A stretch of DNA of 64,000 nt, taken from assembly GCA_023394045.1 (NCBI GenBank), contig JAEXBN010000043.1, positions 18,150-82,149 of the forward strand, written 5' to 3'. Under the pieces are notes generated by a model, which was not told the DNA's origin, did no database searches, and was given only the letters and a program-made list of their open reading frames with translations. A program made the position numbers and the translations under genes. Of this stretch, positions 57,564-64,000 are shown piece by piece. Positions within the stretch are counted from its first letter, which is position 1, and every line of letters starts with the position of its first letter. The DNA comes from Bacillota bacterium. GTDB taxonomy: Bacteria > Bacillota > Clostridia > Tissierellales > Peptoniphilaceae.

Positions 57564-58577
57564 CTATTCCCTATACGCATGCGGCGGCCTGCGCCCCATA
57601 TATTCATATGCTTTTGAAGTGAGGATCCGCCCTCTAGGCGTGCGCGCCAAAAAGCCGATCTGCAGCAAGAAGGGCTCGATGACGTCCTCAATGGTGCCGC
57701 TTTCTTCTCCAAGCGACGCCGCTACGGTATCCAATCCGACGGGCCCCCCATGAAAATGATCGGCGATGATCTGTAGGAATCGCCGATCATCCCGGTCAAG
57801 CCCCAGCGCGTCGACTTCCAGCATGGTCAGCGCTCTTTCCGTCATCTCCGGCGTAATTGATCCCGACCCTGAAACCTGTGCAACATCACGAACACGCTTG
57901 AGAAGCCGGTTGGCCACACGAGGCGTTCCTCGAGAACGGCGTCCAATTTCCAACGCGGACTCCGCATCAATGGCGATTCCTAAAATCGCCGCAGAACGGC
58001 TGACGACCTGCGCCAATTCTTCAGGCTGATATAACTCGAAGGTGATCAATACTCCAAAACGATCCCTTAATGGTGAGGAAAGCATACCACTCCTCGTTGT
58101 CGCGCCAATGAGGGTAAAAGGCTCCAGGTCGAGGCGAAGGCTTTGTGCGGTCGTTCCCTTTCCGACCATGATGTCCAAGGAGAAATCTTCCATGGAAGAG
58201 TATAGAATCTCCTCGATGCTTCGGTTCAACCGGTGAATTTCATCAATGAAGAGAATGTCTCCCCGTTTTAAATTCGTCAGAATGCTGGCTAAGTCGCCCT
58301 GCCGTTCGATCGCTGGTCCGGAAGTGATCTTCAGATGAGATCCCATTTCATTGGAAATAATGGTCGCCAAGGTCGTCTTTCCCAGACCCGGCGGACCCGA
58401 TAAGAGCACATGATCCAATGCCTCTCCGCGCGCTCGCGCGGCATCCATAAATATTTTCAATTTCTTTTTTGTCGCTTCCTGACCGATATAATCCGCCAGC
58501 CAACGAGGTCTCAGGCTTTTATCGTTGCGCTCCGTCTCACTCAGAGCGCTCGTGGTCACAATACGTTCTGATTCCAT
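57564..58577 (-). CDS. ruvB: Holliday junction helicase RuvB
   Basis: A 337-residue AAA+ motor for branch migration. Walker [10 protein letters not shown], Walker [10 protein letters not shown], sensor [19 protein letters not shown] with the arginine finger, and the C-terminal winged helix with [15 protein letters not shown] are all present. It ends 11 bases before queA. GGGAGG precedes the ATG. Confidence 0.98.
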   Translation of the reverse strand: MESERIVTTSALSETERNDKSLRPRWLADYIGQEATKKKLKIFMDAARARGEALDHVLLSGPPGLGKTTLATIISNEMGSHLKITSGPAIERQGDLASILTNLKRGDILFIDEIHRLNRSIEEILYSSMEDFSLDIMVGKGTTAQSLRLDLEPFTLIGATTRSGMLSSPLRDRFGVLITFELYQPEELAQVVSRSAAILGIAIDAESALEIGRRSRGTPRVANRLLKRVRDVAQVSGSGSITPEMTERALTMLEVDALGLDRDDRRFLQIIADHFHGGPVGLDTVAASLGEESGTIEDVIEPFLLQIGFLARTPRGRILTSKAYEYMGRRPPHAYRE

Positions 58578-58600
58578 GTTTCCTCCCGCTCTTCACATGA

Positions 58601-59194
58601 TTAGCTCAGCTTCTGGAGTCCCATCCGCACCAATTGTTCCACGGAGAAATCTCCATCCATTTCCGCCATCGCCCGGTGCACATCATTGTGAGAATACCCC
58701 AGGTGCATCAAGGCTTCCATTGCCAGCTCGCGAGCATTGGATTCGGAAGCCGAAGGCGTCATGGCCGGCAAGACGGAGGACTGCGTTGCAGGCAGCTTTT
58801 GTATGGCATCAACCAGCTCCAGCAAAATCCGGCTGGCCGTTTTTTTTCCGATGCCCGGAGCCTTCGTCAGCGCCTGAATATCGTTGGATCGAACGGCTTG
58901 AATGATCCCAGGCACGCCCAGCGCTGAAAGAATGGCCAAAGCCGACTTGGGACCGACGGCTGAAATTTTGGTGAGTAGATCAAAAAATGTCCGTTCTTCC
59001 TGTGTGTAAAAACCATAGAGCAACAGCGCGTCCTCGCGCACGATCAGACGAGTGTATAGCCGGATCTCTTCATTCAGCGATAATTGCGATAGAGTCGCCG
59101 TCGAGGTGCGAAGAAGGTATCCAATTCCTCCGACCTCAAGGACAACATGATCCGATTGCAAATCGACGACGGTGCCAATTAAATAGGCGTACAT
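58601..59194 (-). CDS. ruvA: Holliday junction protein RuvA
   Basis: A 197-residue junction-binding subunit: OB-fold domain I (MYAYLIGTVVDLQSDHVVLEVGGIGY), two helix-hairpin-helix motifs (VGPKSALAIL and PGIGKKTASRIL) and the C-terminal RuvB-binding domain. The ATG is two bases after the ruvC TGA, with GAGGTGA as ribosome binding site inside the ruvC end. Confidence 0.97.
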   Translation of the reverse strand: MYAYLIGTVVDLQSDHVVLEVGGIGYLLRTSTATLSQLSLNEEIRLYTRLIVREDALLLYGFYTQEERTFFDLLTKISAVGPKSALAILSALGVPGIIQAVRSNDIQALTKAPGIGKKTASRILLELVDAIQKLPATQSSVLPAMTPSASESNARELAMEALMHLGYSHNDVHRAMAEMDGDFSVEQLVRMGLQKLS

Positions 59195-59196
59195 TC

Positions 59197-59691
59197 TCAC
59201 CTCATTCGTTGTTCCTGTTTGAATCTCTGCCCGAAAGCATGAGTCATCGCGCATGCCAGCGCGTCCGCCGCATCATCGGGCTTGGGGAGACGATCCAGCC
59301 TCAGAAGCAGTTGCACAGCATGCTGCATCTGGACTTTAGTCGCTTTTCCATAAGATGTGATCGCTTGCTTGATTTGGGAGGGCGTATATTCAAACAAAGG
59401 AATCCCCTCTGCCTCCACGGTTAAAACTTCCACTCCACGCGCCTGCGCGACCAAGATCCCATTGGTTTTATTCTGATAGAAAAACAGCTCCTCAAAGGCC
59501 ACCTCATCGGGAGTGTAGACTTCAAGAAGCCGTTTCAATTCCGTTTGAATATGCATCAATCGTCCGGGAATTCTTTCATCCGGTGTGGTTTCAACGCACC
59601 CATATGAAACGACACGAAGCGTATTGCCATCGAAATCGATGATGCCGTACCCCATGCGTGCGATCCCGGGATCAATTCCAAGAATTCGCAT
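59197..59691 (-). CDS. ruvC: Holliday junction endonuclease RuvC
   Basis: A 164-residue resolvase starting MRILGIDPGIARMGYG, with catalytic Asp7, Glu in VAFEELFFYQN, and the C-terminal acidic pair in PDDAADALACAMTH. Its ATG overlaps the stop of the unknown upstream gene (TAATG), and GGAGAG lies upstream. It opens the ruvCAB-queA-tgt series. Confidence 0.97.
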   Translation of the reverse strand: MRILGIDPGIARMGYGIIDFDGNTLRVVSYGCVETTPDERIPGRLMHIQTELKRLLEVYTPDEVAFEELFFYQNKTNGILVAQARGVEVLTVEAEGIPLFEYTPSQIKQAITSYGKATKVQMQHAVQLLLRLDRLPKPDDAADALACAMTHAFGQRFKQEQRMR

Positions 59692-60410
59692 TATTGATAT
59701 CTCTCCAGTACTGCATCGTTCAATCCATTCCAAAATGCATACTTATAAACTTTCGCCACATTATTGCACAATGAGCGATTCATCTTGGCATAGATCAGAT
59801 TCAACTCTTTTAGATTCAAATCGCCCTCTTCCACTCTCAGATGGGAAGGATCGTTGAAATCCACAACAATCTGCGCTGCCAGGGACGTATTCAACTGTAA
59901 GACTTTTCGGCGCAGCACCTTTTTGCTATACAAATTGGTCAAGCGCCGTATCTCCTTAAATCCATGGGTTTGCGCACGCAAATGATGAAAAGCATCCGAT
60001 TGCAAGCCCATCACGCGGCCGCTCTTCACTCCATGATACAGTTCCGGCAAATCCTGAAGCTGTTCCGGAGTAAATTCATCCAGCGCCAGACGTTCCAAAC
60101 GATCAATATAATAGGCGGATTGTGTTCCCGCCGCATATCCCTTCAGAACGACAGCAAATTCAAATCGATTGACGTCATCGCTGATGCGGCGCCTCAATTC
60201 TTGAATGATGTATCCCTTATCTTTCCGATAAGAAAGCATCCGTTTCAGAGTCGCCGTCATCTGTTTCATCAGCTGATATCGCGGCTGAAGATTCGAGCGC
60301 TTATGCTGATGATCAATCATCGACAGAAGAATATGGATGGAATCCAGATCATTTTGGTACAAAAAGCGATTCTCTAGTTCTTCTTCGACCAGAAGCAGTT
60401 GGTCTTCCAT
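59691..60410 (-). CDS. Unknown helical protein upstream of ruvC
   Basis: A 239-residue protein that I do not recognise. It appears largely helical and soluble, basic overall, with long runs of charged residues (for example SYRKDKGYIIQELRRR and the STNLYSKKVLRRK-like region) and no membrane segment or signal peptide. The ATG at 60410 has AGGAGG seven bases upstream, so translation is well supported; the frame above it runs into tRNA-Arg and is not coding. Its stop overlaps the ruvC start, linking it to Holliday-junction processing. A nucleic-acid-binding role is possible but rests on charge and position only. Confidence 0.65.
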   Translation of the reverse strand: MEDQLLLVEEELENRFLYQNDLDSIHILLSMIDHQHKRSNLQPRYQLMKQMTATLKRMLSYRKDKGYIIQELRRRISDDVNRFEFAVVLKGYAAGTQSAYYIDRLERLALDEFTPEQLQDLPELYHGVKSGRVMGLQSDAFHHLRAQTHGFKEIRRLTNLYSKKVLRRKVLQLNTSLAAQIVVDFNDPSHLRVEEGDLNLKELNLIYAKMNRSLCNNVAKVYKYAFWNGLNDAVLERYQ

Positions 60411-60544
60411 CTTTATTCCTCCTTTCATCAGCGTTGTTTCAGTATACACCAATTTTTTCAATTCGTCAGGATCTATCTTGCAGAAGTCCGTTTCCGATGA
60501 ACATGAAACAATCGCCGCCGCATGACCATCGGAAGAATGAGAAA

Positions 60545-60574
60545 GCCGCTTGAAATCAGTTGATTTCAAGCGGC
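60545..60574 (-). terminator. Terminator after the tRNA cluster
   Basis: GCCGCTTGAAATCA (60545-60558) and its exact inverse complement (60561-60574) with a 2-base loop follow tRNA-Arg. The T tail is short (TTTC), so it may work mainly as a processing or partial termination element. Confidence 0.7.
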
Positions 60575-60582
60575 CAAAGAAG

Positions 60583-60656
60583 CGTGCCATTGAGGATTTG
60601 AACCCCAGACCTTCTGGTCCGTAGCCAGACGCTCTATCCAGCTGAGCTAATGGCAC
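60583..60656 (-). tRNA. tRNA-Arg (ACG)
   Basis: Acceptor GTGCCAT/ATGGCAC, discriminator G, anticodon stem TCTGG/CCAGA with loop CTACGGA (anticodon ACG, presumably deaminated to inosine). Last gene of the cluster. CCA not encoded. Confidence 0.95.
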
Positions 60657-60667
60657 ACACCGATAAG

Positions 60668-60738
60668 AGCGGGTGAAGGGAATCGAACCCTCGTAGCCAG
60701 CTTGGAAGGCTGGAGCTCTACCACTGAGCTACACCCGC
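60668..60738 (-). tRNA. tRNA-Gly (TCC)
   Basis: Acceptor GCGGGTG/CACCCGC, anticodon stem CCAGC/GCTGG with loop CTTCCAA (anticodon TCC), standard T arm. Discriminator T at 60668; CCA not encoded. Confidence 0.95.
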
Positions 60739-60744
60739 AAAAAA

Positions 60745-60816
60745 AGCGGCAGACGAGATTCGAACTCGCGACCCTCGCCTTGGCAAGGCGATGCTCTACC
60801 CCTGAGCCACTGCCGC
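60745..60816 (-). tRNA. tRNA-Gly (GCC)
   Basis: Acceptor GCGGCAG/CTGCCGC, anticodon stem TCGCC/GGCGA with loop TTGCCAA (anticodon GCC). First of three tRNAs behind an internal promoter. Confidence 0.95.
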
Positions 60817-60880
60817 ATACAGGATATTGTTTTTTACTGTAACCGTATGCTTACAATTCAGTCCTCGAAATGTCTTGTGT

Positions 60881-60909
60881 ATTCTAAGCCATTTCGAGAA
60901 CTTTTGCAA
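60881..60909 (-). promoter_or_regulatory. Internal promoter for Gly-Gly-Arg tRNAs
   Basis: On the minus strand TTGCAA (60909-60904) and TAGAAT (60886-60881) with 17-base spacing, in the 128-base gap between tRNA-Tyr and tRNA-Gly(GCC). A 9-base inverted repeat (60864-60872 with 60890-60898) straddles the -10. Confidence 0.65.
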
Positions 60910-60944
60910 GCATTTCCCACCGAAGCGGGCATGTTTGGTGATGA

Positions 60945-61026
60945 TGGGCGAGAGCGGATTTGAACCACTGAAAGCAAAGCTAACGGATTTACAGTCCGTC
61001 CCCTTTAGCCACTTGGGTACTCGCCC
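60945..61026 (-). tRNA. tRNA-Tyr (GTA)
   Basis: Class II tRNA of 82 bases: acceptor GGGCGAG/CTCGCCC, anticodon stem ACGGA/TCCGT with loop CTGTAAA (anticodon GTA), and a long variable arm. Discriminator A at 60945. Confidence 0.95.
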
Positions 61027-61037
61027 TTATGAAATTA

Positions 61038-61111
61038 CGACCCGGATGGGCTTCGAACCCACGACCTCCAGCGTGACAGGCTGGCATTCTAACCATCTGA
61101 ACTACCGGGCC
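61038..61111 (-). tRNA. tRNA-Asp (GTC)
   Basis: Acceptor GGCCCGG/CCGGGTC (one G-U), discriminator G, anticodon stem CCAGC/GCTGG with loop CTGTCAC (anticodon GTC). Confidence 0.95.
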
Positions 61112-61128
61112 GCGCACCAAACATGAAA

Positions 61129-61200
61129 TGACCCTACCCGGATTCGAACCGGGGATACCGCCGTGAGAGGGCGATGTCTTAACCGCTTGACCATAGGGCC
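61129..61200 (-). tRNA. tRNA-Glu (CTC)
   Basis: Acceptor GGCCCTA/TAGGGTC, discriminator A, and anticodon loop CTCTCAC flanked by a GCC/GGC stem, giving anticodon CTC. Most low-GC Firmicutes carry only the TTC form. Confidence 0.92.
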
Positions 61201-61206
61201 GCGACA

Positions 61207-61280
61207 TAGCGGAGAAGGGACTTGAACCCATGACACCTCGGGTATGAACCGAGTGCTCTAGCCAGCTGAGCTACTCCGCC
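61207..61280 (-). tRNA. tRNA-Met (CAT), elongator-like
   Basis: Acceptor GGCGGAG with CTCCGCT, anticodon stem CTCGG/CCGAG and loop TTCATAC (anticodon CAT). It resembles elongator tRNA-Met of Bacillus; it lacks the initiator's three G-C anticodon-stem pairs and C1-A72 mismatch. A lysidine-modified tRNA-Ile is unlikely but not excluded. Confidence 0.88.
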
Positions 61281-61305
61281 AAGATGCCGAAGTGTCGACC
61301 CGGAA

Positions 61306-61389
61306 TGCCGAGGACCGGGATCGAACCGGTACGATCGGATGATCGAGAGATTTTAAGTCTCTTGCGTCTGCCAATTCCGCCACCCCGGC
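61306..61389 (-). tRNA. tRNA-Leu (TAA)
   Basis: Class II tRNA of 84 bases: acceptor GCCGGGG/CCTCGGC (one G-U), anticodon stem AGAGA/TCTCT with loop CTTAAAA (anticodon TAA), long variable arm. A substrate type for MiaA/MiaB. Confidence 0.95.
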
Positions 61390-61394
61390 AAAGA

Positions 61395-61467
61395 CGCCTT
61401 GTGTAGGACTCGAACCTACGACAACGCGGTTAACAGCCGCGCGCTCTACCAGCTGAGCTAACAAGGC
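61395..61467 (-). tRNA. tRNA-Asn (GTT)
   Basis: Acceptor GCCTTGT/ACAAGGC, discriminator G, anticodon stem CGCGG/CCGCG with loop CTGTTAA (anticodon GTT). First gene of the cluster, about 65 bases behind a strong promoter. Confidence 0.95.
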
Positions 61468-61531
61468 ATGACGATCAAAAACGATCGTATTTTTCTGCAT
61501 CCACCTCATCTCCAATGGCTGCGACTTAGAT

Positions 61532-61559
61532 AGTATAGCACATTTTAATCCGATTGCAA
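61532..61559 (-). promoter_or_regulatory. Promoter of the tRNA cluster
   Basis: On the minus strand TTGCAA (61559-61554) and TATACT (61537-61532) with a 16-base spacer, upstream of tRNA-Asn and just after the degV stop. Confidence 0.7.
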
Positions 61560-61576
61560 CTCCATTCGCCTATTTT

Positions 61577-62440
61577 TTACTCCGAGGCGAAAGAGTCTTT
61601 CATAAAATAGCTGATTCCCATCACTCCTGAGCCAGTATGCGTCCCAACGACCGGACCAATCTCATGGATGGATAAAGCATGATCGGGCAAAAGAGCCTGC
61701 ACTTTTCTATAGAATTGCTGCGCTCGATCGGAATCGGATGCATACATCAACGAAATGGGAAGATTGACGTCAATTTTTTCAGCCTCCAAATCCCGGCGCA
61801 ATTCCGAAAGAACCCGTTCTTCTGCGGCCTGAGTTCCTCTGGCCTTTCCAAGGAGCGAAAATGAACCGCCGGCAATCAGTAAAACGGGCTTGATGTTCAG
61901 CATATGACCGAGAAGAACCATTCCCCGTGCAAAGCGGCCGCCCTGTCTGAGCTGATCAATCTGCTCCAACGCTCCATATAGCTTGACATGATCCCGCAGC
62001 GCGAGAATGCCATCCGCAATCTCCCGAAGGCTTTTCCCCTCATCGCGCCAATGCACAGCCTGTTGAACCAGCATGCGCTGTCCGATGGCTACTTGATGGG
62101 TATCGACCAGCAAAAACTGTTCCGATTCCCCCATCTCTGAAATCAATTGTTGAAAGTTGCCGACGCTGGTGAAAGAGGCAAACATCGAGAGGTACAGAAC
62201 CTCTTCCCCATGCTCCATGGCCTTACGACAAATCGTCAGCAAATCGCCCAATGAAGGTGCGCTTGTACTAGCTCCAAGAGAATCCTTGGATTGTTTGGTA
62301 TAAAAACGTGCAATATCCTCCGGATTTTGGTAATCAAACGGCCCGTCAGAGAAGCTGACACGAATCGGAAGGATGTCTATATCCATAAGACGAGCTTCTT
62401 CTGCAAAAATATCTGCGGCCTGGTCTGTGATGATTCGCAT
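61577..62440 (-). CDS. DegV-family fatty-acid-binding protein
   Basis: A 287-residue protein of the DegV/FakB fold that binds a fatty acid for phosphorylation by FakA. The N-terminal MRIITDQAADIFAEEA, the STSAPSLGDLL ligand-region motif and the C-terminal EIGPVVGTHTGSGVMGI segment are family signatures, with His and Ser/Thr residues contacting the carboxylate. The kinase FakA itself is not in the window, although a free FakA C-terminal-like domain is encoded at 15869-16132. It follows the epimerase gene by 29 bases. Confidence 0.92.
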   Translation of the reverse strand: MRIITDQAADIFAEEARLMDIDILPIRVSFSDGPFDYQNPEDIARFYTKQSKDSLGASTSAPSLGDLLTICRKAMEHGEEVLYLSMFASFTSVGNFQQLISEMGESEQFLLVDTHQVAIGQRMLVQQAVHWRDEGKSLREIADGILALRDHVKLYGALEQIDQLRQGGRFARGMVLLGHMLNIKPVLLIAGGSFSLLGKARGTQAAEERVLSELRRDLEAEKIDVNLPISLMYASDSDRAQQFYRKVQALLPDHALSIHEIGPVVGTHTGSGVMGISYFMKDSFASE

Positions 62441-62469
62441 CTTTTGCCCTCTTTCTTTCCATGAATCAT

Positions 62470-63276
62470 TTAGTGAGTTCCGCTTACTGAAAGTGTCGCA
62501 TGAATGGGATCACTGATGGTCACCGCTCCCCCGATCGAACAACGGATCGACTCTCCTTCTTTTTTTGCAGAGAGCTGAATGGTTCCGTGCGGTTGTTTCA
62601 GCGCAACTGGATGGGACAGCAGATTCAGATCTTCTGCATAGGCGCTGGCAACAGCAAAACTGCCGGAGCCACAGGATCCCTCCCGATAAAGAGTATCTGC
62701 TTTCGTCACATACACATAGGGAATCATCACATGCGTTTTCTCATTCAAAAACAATACCCCATAAGCATCGGAAGAATCATTCCGCATCATGGCTTCAAGC
62801 GCCTGATCCACAAATCCTCTGCTTTCCGGAACCGTGACAATGAAATGATGGATCCCCTCCATCTGAACCAGCTTTCCAGAAATCCCATCCACTGTGTACG
62901 TCAAAACATCATGCACCGGAGGTAAAAATACGGAAGCCTCTCCTCTTTGCGGATCCACATAGACGGTCATCGGCTCGCTGGCTCCACTGACGGAGACGGT
63001 CTGGGAAGTCGGGCGCTTTGCACCTCGTTTCATGGCGGAATATAATCCAAAGGATCGGGTCGCGTTTCCGCAAAATTCACCGCCCATCATATCCATGCGC
63101 GCCGGATTCCCGCCCTCATCAAAAGAGATAAAACCCACTTGCTCAATCGTTGAATCCGCTTGTTCCATTATTGCACGGCCGACAGAAACCCATTCCGAAT
63201 GAGGCACGGGAGTGAGCACAAAAGCAGTAATGTTGCCCGCTGGATCAACGCGCAGAAACTCAATCTCCTGTTTCAT
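62470..63276 (-). CDS. DapF/CntK-like amino-acid epimerase
   Basis: A 268-residue cofactor-independent epimerase of the diaminopimelate epimerase fold. The two catalytic cysteines are Cys69 in GGEFCGNATRSF and Cys202 in GSCGSGSFAVA. The opening (EFLRVDPAGNITAFVL, EQVGFI) resembles the CntK histidine-racemase branch more than standard DapF, where the start reads close to MKFTKMHGLGNDF. No nicotianamine-like metallophore genes (cntL, cntM) are in view, so the substrate is open: histidine, diaminopimelate, lanthionine or another amino acid. It starts 21 bases after lysS with a GGAGAGGGG site and precedes degV. Confidence 0.75.
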   Translation of the reverse strand: MKQEIEFLRVDPAGNITAFVLTPVPHSEWVSVGRAIMEQADSTIEQVGFISFDEGGNPARMDMMGGEFCGNATRSFGLYSAMKRGAKRPTSQTVSVSGASEPMTVYVDPQRGEASVFLPPVHDVLTYTVDGISGKLVQMEGIHHFIVTVPESRGFVDQALEAMMRNDSSDAYGVLFLNEKTHVMIPYVYVTKADTLYREGSCGSGSFAVASAYAEDLNLLSHPVALKQPHGTIQLSAKKEGESIRCSIGGAVTISDPIHATLSVSGTH

Positions 63277-63297
63277 CCCCTCTCCTTCCCATCGGTC

Positions 63298-64000
63298 TCA
63301 TTCTTGATGTGCATCCTCTTCTTCGTCTGCTCCAGATTCCCCAAGAATGGGCTTCATCGTCGGGAACAGCAGAACATCACGAATCGAAGGCTGATTGGTG
63401 AGCAGCATGACAATCCGGTCAATGCCTAATCCCAGACCTCCTGTTGGAGGCAGACCAATCTCCAATGCGTGGAGAAAATCTTCATCCATCATTCCGGCTT
63501 CATCATCGCCTGCCGCTCGCAGGGCAACCTGCCGTTCAAATCGGCGCCGCTGATCTTCCGCGTCGTTCAATTCGCTGAATGCATTGCCAATTTCATTTCC
63601 ATTGACAAACGCCTCAAAGCGCTCCGTCATCTCCGGCTGATTCGGCATGCGTTTCGCCAGAGGGCTGATCTCGACCGGATATTCGTAGAGAAAGGTGGGC
63701 TGAATCAAATTTTTCTCTGCATATTCATCAAAAAAAGCCTGAAGAATCTTTCCCCAGCCATCCGTTGGCGCCGTTTCAATATGATGCTCTTTTGCGAGCG
63801 CTTTTGCCTCCTCATCCGAGCGAATCTGCGAAAAATCCACGCCCGCATACTGGCGAACGGCTTCCGTCATCGTCATGCGCTTCCATGGCGGGCGAAATTC
63901 AATCTCCTGCCCCTGGTAATTTACCTTCGTGGATCCATTCACTTCTTCACAAACCGTAGAAACAAGCGATTCGGTCAGCTCCATCATGCCTTCATAATCG
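63298..64000 (-). CDS. lysS: Lysyl-tRNA synthetase, C-terminal part
   Basis: The last 233 or so codons of a class IIb LysRS; the gene continues past the right edge. Visible are FLYEYPVEISPLAKR, the RFEAFVNGNEIGNAFSELND motif region and motif 3, GLPPTGGLGLGIDRIVMLL. The protein ends with an acidic tail (ESGADEEEDAHQE). It is the first visible gene of a lysS-epimerase-degV group. Confidence 0.97.
   Translation of the reverse strand, partial: DYEGMMELTESLVSTVCEEVNGSTKVNYQGQEIEFRPPWKRMTMTEAVRQYAGVDFSQIRSDEEAKALAKEHHIETAPTDGWGKILQAFFDEYAEKNLIQPTFLYEYPVEISPLAKRMPNQPEMTERFEAFVNGNEIGNAFSELNDAEDQRRRFERQVALRAAGDDEAGMMDEDFLHALEIGLPPTGGLGLGIDRIVMLLTNQPSIRDVLLFPTMKPILGESGADEEEDAHQE

Noticed and set aside
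57554..58600. PreQ1 riboswitch in front of queA/tgt
   Set aside because: queA follows ruvB by about ten bases, so there is no leader in which an aptamer could sit.
60411..60656. Upstream extension of the unknown gene before ruvC into tRNA-Arg
   Set aside because: The extension translates the tRNA and terminator; the ATG at 60410 has a near-perfect ribosome binding site.

Overview
The window is about 64 kb of bacterial core chromosome with roughly balanced base composition. Gene content and order point to a Gram-positive anaerobe of the Clostridia/Tissierellia type, possibly Peptoniphilaceae-like, although the genus cannot be fixed from sequence alone. Supporting signs are an IspH-ribosomal protein S1 fusion gene, SepF, YneA with Firmicutes-type LexA boxes, XerC, a catabolic arginine deiminase pathway, strong AGGAGG ribosome binding sites, and sigma-A-like promoters. 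Sporulation genes that often sit beside recN/argR (spoIVB, spo0A) or beside the NUDIX/M50/scpAB genes (spoIIM) are absent, which suggests a non-sporulating lineage.

Left part (1-9.9 kb): the start of an unknown membrane protein, a YfhO-family membrane protein and glnS run leftward. A divergent promoter region separates them from argS, arcA, arcB and a CbiK-like chelatase running rightward. A 30-bp perfect palindrome and a bidirectional terminator close that block.

9.9-19.6 kb: a leftward MoxR / DUF58 / transglutaminase operon headed by a small acidic protein; xerC on the plus strand; a free-standing FakA C-terminal-like domain; a split ThrE-type exporter; tRNA-Leu(CAG); an SOS-controlled yneA; and a PLP enzyme of the methionine gamma-lyase/aluminium-resistance family.

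19.6-60.4 kb: a nearly unbroken leftward series of housekeeping genes, many overlapping by 1-28 bases. Read right to left (the direction of transcription) these are: an unknown gene, ruvCAB, queA, tgt, yajC, recJ, rel, an MBL hydrolase, aspS, an RseC-like gene, der, plsY, an HlyD-like gene, sepF, lspA, ung, rluD, comM, efp, nusB, xseAB, ispA, argR, recN, a NUDIX gene, an M50 protease, scpAB, an rsuA-type pseudouridine synthase, a flavoprotein, cmk, plsC, ispH-S1, miaB, mutS, mutL and miaA. They combine Holliday-junction processing, mismatch repair, tRNA modification, translation, isoprenoid and phospholipid synthesis, and chromosome segregation.

60.5-64 kb: nine tRNA genes (transcribed Asn, Leu, Met, Glu, Asp, Tyr, Gly, Gly, Arg), then degV, a DapF/CntK-like epimerase and the C-terminal part of lysS, cut by the window edge.

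No insertion sequence, prophage, CRISPR array or rRNA gene was seen. No gene-free stretch exceeds 300 bases; the longest is 4649-4905, which holds two divergent promoters and the argS leader. The region is ordinary core genome, and the most interesting signals are regulatory or domain-architecture details, not a new defence or biosynthetic system.
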